Positions 55,653 to 64,000 of a stretch of DNA of 64,000 nucleotides are shown piece by piece. Origin of the DNA: Mycobacterium intracellulare ATCC 13950. Its GTDB lineage: Bacteria; Actinomycetota; Actinomycetes; Mycobacteriales; Mycobacteriaceae. A program made the translations under genes and the position numbers. The stretch is taken from positions 1,798,001-1,862,000 of the forward strand of contig NC_016946.1 in assembly GCF_000277125.1 (NCBI RefSeq). The letters run 5' to 3'. The notes beneath the pieces were generated by a model. The model did no database searches, had not been told where the DNA came from, and saw only the letters and a program-made list of their open reading frames with translations. Numbering within the stretch: position 1 is the first letter of the stretch; the number at the start of each line of letters is the position of its first letter.

Positions 55653-57608
55653 GTGGATCCGAACGGCAGCGGAGCCGGATCAGACTCACAGAACGGGGCT
55701 TCCCCGAACGGATCTGCCCGTCAGCGCCTCGAACAGGTCGTCATTCGCTTCGCCGGTGACTCCGGAGACGGCATGCAGCTCACCGGCGACCGGTTCACTT
55801 CGGAGGCAGCGCTTTTCGGCAACGACCTGGCGACCCAGCCGAACTATCCCGCCGAGATCCGCGCCCCCGCAGGCACCCTGCCCGGTGTCTCGTCCTTCCA
55901 GATTCAGATCGCCGACTACGACATCTTGACCGCCGGCGACCGGCCGGACGTGCTCGTCGCGATGAATCCGGCTGCGCTCAAGGCCAATATCGGCGACCTG
56001 CCCCGCGGCGGCATGGTGATCGCGAACTCCGACGAGTTCACCAAGCGCAACCTGACCAAGGTGGGTTACGTCACCAACCCGCTCGAGACCGACGAGTTGT
56101 CCGACTACGTCGTGCATTCCGTCGCGATGACGACGCTGACGCTCGGCGCGGTCGAGGCCATCGGCGCGACGAAGAAGGATGGCCAGCGCGCCAAGAACAT
56201 GTTCGCGCTGGGCCTGCTGTCGTGGATGTACGGGCGGCCGATCGAAACCAGCGAGAAGTTCATCCGGGAGAAGTTCGCCCGCAAGCCCGAGGTCGCGGAG
56301 ACCAACGTGCTGGCGCTGAAGGCCGGCTGGAACTACGGCGAGACGACCGAGGCGTTCGGCACCACCTACGAGGTGTCCCGGGCGACCCTCCCGTCGGGCG
56401 AATACCGCCAGATCTCGGGAAACACCGCACTGGCGTACGGCATCGTCGCGGCCGGCCAGCTCGCGGACATCCCGGTCCTGCTCGGCAGCTACCCGATCAC
56501 GCCGGCCTCCGACATCCTGCACGAGCTGTCCAAGCACAAGAACTTCAACGTGCTGACCTTCCAGGCGGAGGACGAAATCGGCGGCATCTGCGCGGCGATC
56601 GGCGCCTCCTACGGCGGCGCGCTGGGCGTAACCACCACGTCGGGGCCGGGCATTTCGCTCAAGTCCGAGGCGCTCGGGCTGGCCGTGATGACCGAACTCC
56701 CGTTGCTCGTCGTCGACGTGCAGCGCGGCGGGCCCTCGACCGGGCTGCCCACCAAGACCGAACAGGCCGACCTGCTGCAGGCGCTGTACGGCCGCAACGG
56801 CGAGTCGCCGGTGGCGATCCTCGCGCCCCGGTCGCCGTCGGACTGCTTTGAAACCGCGCTCGAGGCCGCGCGCATCGCGGTCTCGTACCACACCCCGGTG
56901 ATCGTGTTGTCCGACGGCGCGATCGCCAACGGCTCGGAGCCCTGGCGCATTCCGGACGTCAGCACGCTGCCGCGCATTACGCACGCCTTCGCCAAGCCCG
57001 ACGAACCGTTCCAGCCCTACGCCCGTGACCCGGAGACGCTGGCCCGGCAGTTCGCCGTTCCCGGCACGCCGGGGCTCGAGCACCGCATCGGCGGTCTGGA
57101 AGCGGCGAACGGCTCGGGCAACATCTCCTACGAGCCGGTCAACCACGACCTCATGGTCCGGTTGCGGCAGGCCAAGATCGACGGCATCTCCGTTCCCGAT
57201 CTCGAGGTCGACGATCCGACCGGCGACGCCGAGCTGCTGCTGATCGGATGGGGCAGCTCCTACGGCCCGATCGGCGAGGCCTGCCGGCGCGCCCGGCGCA
57301 AGGGCATCAAGGTGGCGCACGCGCACCTGCGCTACCTCAACCCCTTCCCGGCCAACCTGGGCGAGGTGCTGCGGCGCTACCCGCAGGTGGTGGCGCCCGA
57401 AATGAACCTGGGCCAACTGGCGTTGGTGCTGCGCGGCAAGTACCTGGTCGACGTGCAGTCGGTCAGCAAGGTGCAGGGTGTCGCGTTCCTGGCCGACGAG
57501 ATCGGCCGCGTCATCCGCGCCGCGCTCGGCGGGACGTTGGCCGAAGTCGAGAACGACAAGACGATGGTCGCCAGAATGGCGGCGGCAACGGTTGGGGCGG
57601 GCGCATGA
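55653..57608 (+). CDS. korA: 2-oxoglutarate:ferredoxin oxidoreductase, alpha subunit (gamma-alpha fusion)
   Basis: The 651-residue protein fuses the gamma domain (VVIRFAGDSGDGMQLTGDRFTSEAALFG, about residues 20-200) to the alpha pyruvate-ferredoxin-oxidoreductase domain (GNTALAYGIVAAGQLADIPVLLGSYPITPASDILHELSKHKNFNVLTFQAEDEIGGICAAIGAS). With KorB it oxidises 2-oxoglutarate to succinyl-CoA, reducing ferredoxin, an alternative to the TCA dehydrogenase complex known in M. tuberculosis (Rv2455c). The start is placed at GTG 55653 because GGAGGG (55640-55645) is seven bases upstream; the ATG at 55638 overlaps that ribosome site. A MIRU-like spacer joins it to korB. Confidence 0.92.
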   Translation: MDPNGSGAGSDSQNGASPNGSARQRLEQVVIRFAGDSGDGMQLTGDRFTSEAALFGNDLATQPNYPAEIRAPAGTLPGVSSFQIQIADYDILTAGDRPDVLVAMNPAALKANIGDLPRGGMVIANSDEFTKRNLTKVGYVTNPLETDELSDYVVHSVAMTTLTLGAVEAIGATKKDGQRAKNMFALGLLSWMYGRPIETSEKFIREKFARKPEVAETNVLALKAGWNYGETTEAFGTTYEVSRATLPSGEYRQISGNTALAYGIVAAGQLADIPVLLGSYPITPASDILHELSKHKNFNVLTFQAEDEIGGICAAIGASYGGALGVTTTSGPGISLKSEALGLAVMTELPLLVVDVQRGGPSTGLPTKTEQADLLQALYGRNGESPVAILAPRSPSDCFETALEAARIAVSYHTPVIVLSDGAIANGSEPWRIPDVSTLPRITHAFAKPDEPFQPYARDPETLARQFAVPGTPGLEHRIGGLEAANGSGNISYEPVNHDLMVRLRQAKIDGISVPDLEVDDPTGDAELLLIGWGSSYGPIGEACRRARRKGIKVAHAHLRYLNPFPANLGEVLRRYPQVVAPEMNLGQLALVLRGKYLVDVQSVSKVQGVAFLADEIGRVIRAALGGTLAEVENDKTMVARMAAATVGAGA

Positions 57609-57661
57609 TTCGTGCCGGCGCCGACGCAGAGCGAAGCGATGAGGAGGAGCGGCGCTCGTGA
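57605..57661 (+). repeat. MIRU-like 53-bp spacer encoding an 18-residue peptide between korA and korB
   Basis: The ATG at 57605 overlaps the korA stop (ATGA), and the frame reads [18 protein letters not shown] then stops at TGA 57659-57661, overlapping the korB GTG (GTGA). From the ATG to the base before korB is exactly 53 bp. Overlapping start and stop at both ends is the hallmark of mycobacterial interspersed repetitive units, where such an element couples translation of neighbours. The inner GAGGAG also serves as the korB ribosome site. Confidence 0.7.
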
Positions 57662-58758
57662 CTGACCTGATCGGCAATCTGGCGGGCAAAGACCTCGGTG
57701 TGACCCCGAAGTTGACCAAGAACGACGGGGTCCCCACCTTGTCCGCCGAGGACCAGCCCCAGAAGTCCAAGGACTTCACCAGCGACCAGGAGGTGCGTTG
57801 GTGCCCGGGCTGCGGGGACTACGTCATCCTCAACACCATCCGCAACTTCCTGCCGGACCTCGGGTTGCGCCGCGAGAACATCGTGTTCATCAGCGGCATC
57901 GGCTGCTCGAGCCGCTTCCCCTACTACCTCGAGACCTACGGATTCCACTCGATCCACGGCCGTGCGCCCGCCATCGCCACCGGCCTGGCGCTGGCCCGCG
58001 AGGACCTGTCGGTGTGGGTGGTCACGGGCGACGGCGACGCCCTGTCGATCGGCGGTAACCACCTGATCCACGCGCTGCGCCGCAACGTCAACATCACCAT
58101 CCTGCTGTTCAACAACCGGATCTACGGGCTGACCAAGGGGCAGTACTCGCCCACCTCGGAGGTCGGCAAGGTCACGAAGTCGACCCCGATGGGGTCGCTG
58201 GACCACCCGTTCAACCCGGTGTCGCTGGCCCTGGGCGCCGAGGCGACCTTCGTCGGCCGCGCGCTGGACTCCGACCGCAACGGCCTGACCGAGGTGCTGC
58301 GCGCCGCCGCCGGGCACCGGGGCGCCGCCGTCGTCGAGATCCTGCAGGACTGCCCGATCTTCAACGACGGCTCGTTCGACGCGCTGCGCAAGGAAGGCGC
58401 CGAGGAGCGGGTCATCAACGTCCGTCACGGCGAGCCAATTGTGTTCGGCGCCAACGGCGAATACTGCGTGGTGAAGTCCGGCTTCGGCCTGGAGGTGGCC
58501 AAGACCGCCGACGTCTCCGTCGACGAGATCGTGGTGCACGACGCGCACAGCGACAACTCGGCCTACGCGTTCGCCCTGTCGCGGCTGTCGGATCAGAACC
58601 TCGAGCACACGGTGCTGGGCATCTTCCGCAACATCAACCGGCCCACCTACGACGACGCGGCCCGCTCGCAGATTCAGGCGGCCCAGTCGGCGAAGCCGTT
58701 CGACTCCGCGGCACTGCAGTCGCTGCTGCGGGGCCGCGACACCTGGACCGTCGACTGA
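57658..58758 (+). CDS. korB: 2-oxoglutarate:ferredoxin oxidoreductase, beta subunit
   Basis: The 366-residue thiamine-diphosphate subunit has [16 protein letters not shown] with the iron-sulfur/TPP cysteines, [34 protein letters not shown], and the TPP motif [23 protein letters not shown] through [19 protein letters not shown]. It completes the KorAB enzyme and corresponds to Rv2454c. The GTG start at 57658 has GAGGAG eight bases upstream inside the MIRU-like spacer. mobA follows after one base. Confidence 0.92.
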   Translation: MTDLIGNLAGKDLGVTPKLTKNDGVPTLSAEDQPQKSKDFTSDQEVRWCPGCGDYVILNTIRNFLPDLGLRRENIVFISGIGCSSRFPYYLETYGFHSIHGRAPAIATGLALAREDLSVWVVTGDGDALSIGGNHLIHALRRNVNITILLFNNRIYGLTKGQYSPTSEVGKVTKSTPMGSLDHPFNPVSLALGAEATFVGRALDSDRNGLTEVLRAAAGHRGAAVVEILQDCPIFNDGSFDALRKEGAEERVINVRHGEPIVFGANGEYCVVKSGFGLEVAKTADVSVDEIVVHDAHSDNSAYAFALSRLSDQNLEHTVLGIFRNINRPTYDDAARSQIQAAQSAKPFDSAALQSLLRGRDTWTVD

Positions 58759-58759
58759 C

Positions 58760-59368
58760 GTGGCCGAGCGGGTGCCGGACACCACAGTGTCCCTGGCTGG
58801 AATAGTGCTGGCCGGCGGCGAATCGCGGCGAATGGGCCGCGACAAGGCGACCCTGCCGGGTCCCGGCGGGGCCGCCACGCTGCTCGAGCACGTGGTCGGG
58901 GTGGTCTCTCAGCGCTGCGAGCCGATCTTCGTGATGGCCGCGCCGGGGCAACCGCTGCCCGAGGTGCCGGCGCGCGTGCTTCGCGACGAGGTGCGCGGCC
59001 AGGGGCCACTGCCGGCGACCGGGGGCGGCCTGCGCGCCGCGGCGGAAACGGGCGCACGCTTCGCCTTCGTCTGCGCCGTCGACATGCCGCTGCTGTCAGC
59101 GAGTTTGATCGACGACCTGATCGGGCTGGCCACCGAGACCAACGCCGAAATCGTGCTGCCGTGGGACGGCCGCAGTCACTACCTCGCCGCGGTGTATCGC
59201 ACCGATCTGGCCGAGCGGATCGACGGCCTGGTCGCCGCCGGTGCCCGCTCGATGCGTGCCTTGATCGACGCCTCCGACGCCCAGCAGATCGTGCTGCCGG
59301 AATCGCGTTTCCTGGCCAACGTCAACTCGGAGAGTGACCTGCGCGCTCTGGCGCAGCTGCAGGCCTGA
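58760..59368 (+). CDS. mobA: Molybdenum cofactor guanylyltransferase
   Basis: The 202-residue enzyme attaches GMP to molybdopterin to make the bis-MGD cofactor. The nucleotide motif [19 protein letters not shown] and the metal-binding [15 protein letters not shown] are clear. It starts with GTG one base after the korB stop, so it is co-transcribed and probably co-translated with korAB, as in M. tuberculosis (Rv2453c). No other molybdenum gene is in the window. Confidence 0.88.
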   Translation: MAERVPDTTVSLAGIVLAGGESRRMGRDKATLPGPGGAATLLEHVVGVVSQRCEPIFVMAAPGQPLPEVPARVLRDEVRGQGPLPATGGGLRAAAETGARFAFVCAVDMPLLSASLIDDLIGLATETNAEIVLPWDGRSHYLAAVYRTDLAERIDGLVAAGARSMRALIDASDAQQIVLPESRFLANVNSESDLRALAQLQA

Positions 59369-60779
<1,411 letters not shown>

Positions 60780-60815
60780 CCGACGGCTTCTGGCATACAT
60801 ATAAGCCGCACATAT

Positions 60816-60848
60816 AAGGAGTGCCGGGCCCCGTGCCCGGCACTCCTT
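60816..60848 (+). terminator. Terminator behind rpfE
   Basis: AAGGAGTGCCGGGC (60816-60829) and GCCCGGCACTCCTT (60835-60848) form a perfect 14-bp stem with a five-base loop, 37 bases after the rpfE stop, followed by GTCTCC. The arm ends give a short A/T run on both strands, so it could work both ways. Confidence 0.85.
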
Positions 60849-60892
60849 GTCTCCAGCGGTCGCCACCCCCGTAGTCGGGTAGCGTCGGGCCC

Positions 60893-62152
60893 GTGACCGC
60901 AACGCCGCGTGAATTCGACATTGTGCTGTACGGGGCGACCGGCTTCGTCGGGAAGCTCACCGCCGACTACCTGGCCCGCTCGGCACCGGACAAACGGATC
61001 GCCCTGGCCGGCCGGTCGCCCGACCGGCTGCGCGCCGTCCGCGACACGCTGAGCGAAACCGCGCGGTCGTGGCCCGTCCTGAACGCGGACGCCTCATCGC
61101 CCTCGACGCTGAACGAGATGGCGGCGCGCACCCAGGTCGTCATCACCACGGTCGGGCCCTACACGCGCTACGGGCTGCCGCTGGTGGCCGCCTGCGCCGC
61201 GGCGGGCACCGACTACGCCGACCTGACCGGGGAGGCGATGTTCGTCCGCGACAGCATCGACCAATTCCACAAGCAGGCCGCGGATACCGGCGCCCGCATC
61301 GTGCACGCGTGCGGATTCGATTCCGTGCCTTCGGACCTCAGTGTGTATGCGCTGTACCGCGCGGCGCGCGACGACGGCGCCGGCGAGCTCGCCGACACCG
61401 ACCTGGTGGTCCGTTCCTTCTCGGGCGGGGTGTCCGGCGGCACCGTCGCGTCGATGCTGGAGGTGCTCGACACCGCCTCGCGCGATCCCGAGGCCCGCCG
61501 CCAACTCGCCGACCCGTACACGCTCAGCAGCGACCGCGGCGCCGAACCCGACATCGGTCCGCAGCCCGACCTGCCCTGGCGTCGCGGTCGTCGGATCGCG
61601 CCGGAACTGAGCGGGCTGTGGACCGCGGGCTTCGTCATGGCGCCCTACAACACCCGGATCGTGCGGCGCAGCAACGCATTGCTGGACTGGGCCTACGGCC
61701 GCCAGCTGCGCTACAGCGAAAGCCTGAGCCTGGGCTCGTCGCCGATCGCGCCGGTGGCCTCCGCCGTGGTCGGCGGGGTGGGCGCCGCGACCTTCGGGCT
61801 GGGCAGCCGCTATTTCCGGCTGCTGCCGCGCCGGCTGGTGGAGCGAATCGTGCCCAAACCGGGCACCGGCCCGAGCGAGTCCGCCCGCGAGCGCGGCTAC
61901 TACCGCATCGAGACCTACACCACCACCAGCACCGGGGCCCGCTACGTGGCGCGCATGGAACAGCGCGGCGACCCGGGCTACAAGGCGACGTCGGTGCTGC
62001 TGGGGGAGTGCGGCATGGCGCTGGCATTCGACCGTGACAAGCTCCCGGACCTGCACGGCGTCCTCACGCCCGCGGCCGCGATGGGCGACGCGCTGCTGGA
62101 CCGGTTCCCCGCCGCGGGTGTGTCCTTGCAGGTTGAGCGGCTCGCGGGGTGA
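60893..62152 (+). CDS. Saccharopine dehydrogenase-like / trans-acting enoyl reductase family protein (Rv2449c-like)
   Basis: The 419-residue protein opens with a Rossmann motif (EFDIVLYGATGFVGKLTADYLARS) and includes ALAGRSPDRLRAVRD, VVITTVGPYTRYGLPLVAACAAAGTDYADLTGE and HACGFDSVPSDLSVYAL, features shared by the saccharopine dehydrogenase-like family. One mycobacterial relative is the trans-acting enoyl reductase of phthiocerol synthesis, so a lipid-modifying reductase is possible; lysine metabolism is unlikely. Length equals Rv2449c. A hydrophobic segment near residues 285-305 may be membrane-associated. The start is GTG 60893. It is followed 58 bp later by valS. Confidence 0.82.
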   Translation: MTATPREFDIVLYGATGFVGKLTADYLARSAPDKRIALAGRSPDRLRAVRDTLSETARSWPVLNADASSPSTLNEMAARTQVVITTVGPYTRYGLPLVAACAAAGTDYADLTGEAMFVRDSIDQFHKQAADTGARIVHACGFDSVPSDLSVYALYRAARDDGAGELADTDLVVRSFSGGVSGGTVASMLEVLDTASRDPEARRQLADPYTLSSDRGAEPDIGPQPDLPWRRGRRIAPELSGLWTAGFVMAPYNTRIVRRSNALLDWAYGRQLRYSESLSLGSSPIAPVASAVVGGVGAATFGLGSRYFRLLPRRLVERIVPKPGTGPSESARERGYYRIETYTTTSTGARYVARMEQRGDPGYKATSVLLGECGMALAFDRDKLPDLHGVLTPAAAMGDALLDRFPAAGVSLQVERLAG

Positions 62153-62210
62153 CCCGGCTCACGGTTCGGGCACTTACACGAGGGTAAACGGCGCTCCCTA
62201 GAATTGACGG

Positions 62211-64000
62211 GTGACCGCCAGCCCCAGCCCCGCCACCGACCTGCCCAAGTCGTGGGATCCCGCTGCGGCCGAGGGCGCGATCTACCAGAAGTGGGTCGAC
62301 GCCGGATACTTCGCGGCGGACCCGGCCAGCGCCAAGCCCGGCTACTCGATCGTGTTGCCGCCGCCGAACGTGACCGGCAGCCTGCACATGGGTCACGCGC
62401 TCGAACACACCATGATGGACGCCCTGACCCGCCGCAAGCGGATGCAGGGATATGAGGTGTTGTGGCAGCCGGGCATGGACCACGCCGGCATCGCCACCCA
62501 GAGCGTGGTGGAAAAGCAGCTCGCGGTCGACGGCAAGACCAAAGAGGACTTCGGCCGGGAGCTGTTCGTCGAGAAGGTCTGGGACTGGAAGCGCGAGTCC
62601 GGCGGCGCCATCGGCGGCCAGATGCGCCGGCTCGGCGACGGGGTCGACTGGAGCCGCGACCGGTTCACCATGGACGAGGGCCTGTCGCGGGCGGTCCGCA
62701 CCATCTTCAAGCGGCTCTACGACGCCGGGCTGATCTATCGGGCGGAGCGGCTGGTCAACTGGTCGCCGGTGCTTCAGACCGCGATTTCCGACATCGAGGT
62801 CGACTACCTCGACGTCGAGGGCGAGCTGGTGTCGTTCCGCTACGGCTCGCTCGACGACTCGCAGCCGCACATCGTGGTCGCGACCACCCGGGTCGAGACG
62901 ATGCTCGGCGACACCGCGATCGCCGTGCATCCGGACGACGCGCGATACCGCCACCTGGTCGGCACCACACTGGCGCATCCCTTCGTCGACCGTGAGCTGG
63001 TCGTCGTCGCCGACGAGCACGTGGACCCCGAATTCGGTACCGGCGCAGTCAAAGTCACGCCCGCACACGACCCGAACGACTTCGAGATCGGGCTGCGGCA
63101 CGGGTTGCCGATGATCTCGATCCTGGACACCAAGGGCCGAATCGTCGATACCGGAACGCAATTCGACGGGATGGACCGCTTCGAGGCCCGCGTCGCGGTC
63201 CGCGAGGCGCTGGCCGCCGAGGGCCGCGTCGTCGAGGAGAAGCGACCATACCTGCACAGCGTCGGGCACTCCGAGCGTAGCGGTGAACCGATCGAGCCGC
63301 GGCTGTCGCTGCAGTGGTTTGTCCGCGTCGAGTCGCTGGCCAAGGCGGCCGGCGACGCGGTGCGCAACGGCGACACCGTGATTCACCCCGCAAGCCTGGA
63401 GCCGCGTTGGTTCGCCTGGGTCGACGACATGCGCGATTGGACGATCTCGCGGCAGCTGTGGTGGGGCCACCGCATCCCGATCTGGTACGGGCCCAACGGG
63501 GAGCAGGTGTGCGTGGGTCCCGACGAGACGCCGCCGGAAGGCTGGGAACAGGACCCCGACGTGCTGGACACCTGGTTCTCCTCGGCGCTGTGGCCGTTTT
63601 CCACCCTGGGCTGGCCGGACAAGACCCCCGAGCTCGAAAAGTTCTACCCGACAAGCGTTCTGGTTACCGGCTACGACATCTTGTTCTTCTGGGTGGCCCG
63701 GATGATGATGTTCGGCACGTTCGTCGGCGACGACGACGCCATCACCCTGGACGGTCGCCGCGGCCCGCAGGTGCCGTTCACCGATGTCTTCCTGCACGGG
63801 CTGATCCGCGACGAATCCGGGCGCAAGATGAGCAAGTCCAAGGGCAACGTCATCGACCCGCTGGACTGGGTGGAACTCTTCGGCGCCGACGCCCTGCGGT
63901 TCACGCTGGCCCGCGGCGCCAGCCCGGGCGGTGACCTGGCGATCGGCGAGGACCACGTCCGGGCGTCGCGCAATTTCTGCACCAAGCTGTTCAACGCCAC
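62211..64000 (+). CDS. valS: Valyl-tRNA synthetase (5' two thirds; runs off the right edge)
   Basis: The first 596 codons are visible. It is a class I synthetase that charges tRNA-Val. The HIGH motif reads [13 protein letters not shown] (HMGH at residues 59-62), the CP1 editing domain includes [22 protein letters not shown], and KMSKS is present ([10 protein letters not shown], Lys539). The N-terminus from [18 protein letters not shown] matches M. tuberculosis ValS; the start GTG 62211 adds a short PS-rich extension, with a later start possible. The tRNA-binding C-terminal domain lies outside the window. Confidence 0.95.
   Translation, partial: MTASPSPATDLPKSWDPAAAEGAIYQKWVDAGYFAADPASAKPGYSIVLPPPNVTGSLHMGHALEHTMMDALTRRKRMQGYEVLWQPGMDHAGIATQSVVEKQLAVDGKTKEDFGRELFVEKVWDWKRESGGAIGGQMRRLGDGVDWSRDRFTMDEGLSRAVRTIFKRLYDAGLIYRAERLVNWSPVLQTAISDIEVDYLDVEGELVSFRYGSLDDSQPHIVVATTRVETMLGDTAIAVHPDDARYRHLVGTTLAHPFVDRELVVVADEHVDPEFGTGAVKVTPAHDPNDFEIGLRHGLPMISILDTKGRIVDTGTQFDGMDRFEARVAVREALAAEGRVVEEKRPYLHSVGHSERSGEPIEPRLSLQWFVRVESLAKAAGDAVRNGDTVIHPASLEPRWFAWVDDMRDWTISRQLWWGHRIPIWYGPNGEQVCVGPDETPPEGWEQDPDVLDTWFSSALWPFSTLGWPDKTPELEKFYPTSVLVTGYDILFFWVARMMMFGTFVGDDDAITLDGRRGPQVPFTDVFLHGLIRDESGRKMSKSKGNVIDPLDWVELFGADALRFTLARGASPGGDLAIGEDHVRASRNFCTKLFNA

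Overview
The window is a GC-rich stretch of a Mycobacterium chromosome. Gene content and order follow, in mirror image, the M. tuberculosis interval from orn (Rv2511) to valS (Rv2448c). Frequent GTG/TTG starts, ATGA/GTGA stop-start overlaps, mycothiol- and mycolate-related genes and a resuscitation-promoting factor all fit. The lack of PE_PGRS genes and several loci absent from M. tuberculosis point to a non-tuberculous species, perhaps near the M. avium complex (inference).

Left part (1-6.9 kb): a partial lipoprotein, tRNA-His with its terminator, oligoribonuclease, a HerA-like ATPase, the mycolate reductase CmrA, an MFS transporter, a proline-rich MmpS-like membrane protein and the TetR repressor BkaR. 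Next (6.9-16.7 kb) is a branched-chain amino acid degradation block. Two palindromes between bkaR and accD1 look like operators. accD1-accA1-fadE19-maoC-citE supply methylcrotonyl-CoA carboxylase and the later leucine steps, and bkdABC supplies the branched-chain keto-acid dehydrogenase that feeds them.

16.7-19.1 kb is a gene-poor, variable stretch (echA14, an unknown gene, a possible 41-residue lipopeptide, tRNA-Arg). 19.2-28.4 kb is a lipid block: an esterase, a WS/DGAT-type acyltransferase, PlsC, PlsB2 and a CopD-CtaG membrane protein. 28.4-36.9 kb holds an orphan YoeB-like toxin, a second SSB, EttA, the giant NAD-glutamate dehydrogenase, a thioesterase and an unknown. 37-40 kb is a minus-strand trio of truncated haemoglobin O, alpha-glucosidase and a FAD oxidoreductase.

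40-48 kb: HNH nuclease, two probable cytochrome-oxidase accessory subunits, PepN, a DsbA-like mycothiol enzyme carrying an unusual CPWA site, RpiB, Nei2, a glycine-rich secreted protein, LipP, and tRNA-Gly and tRNA-Pro. 48-55 kb is the protein-quality block tig-clpP1-clpP2-clpX; it is interrupted by an IS30-family element that sits between clpP2 and mmuM and supplies the mmuM stop codon. 55-64 kb: a decayed MFS gene, korAB (joined by a MIRU-like 53-bp spacer), mobA, a long non-coding stretch with a structured rpfE leader, rpfE, a saccharopine-dehydrogenase-like reductase and the first two thirds of valS.

Most of the window is conserved core genome and I see no complete unknown multi-gene system. 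The most unusual items are the CPWA variant, the orphan YoeB with a changed C-terminus, the IS30 insertion in a palindrome, the twin BkaR operators, the MIRU-coupled korAB and the rpfE leader. Start sites and identities come from reading the sequence and from memory of families; no database search was run.
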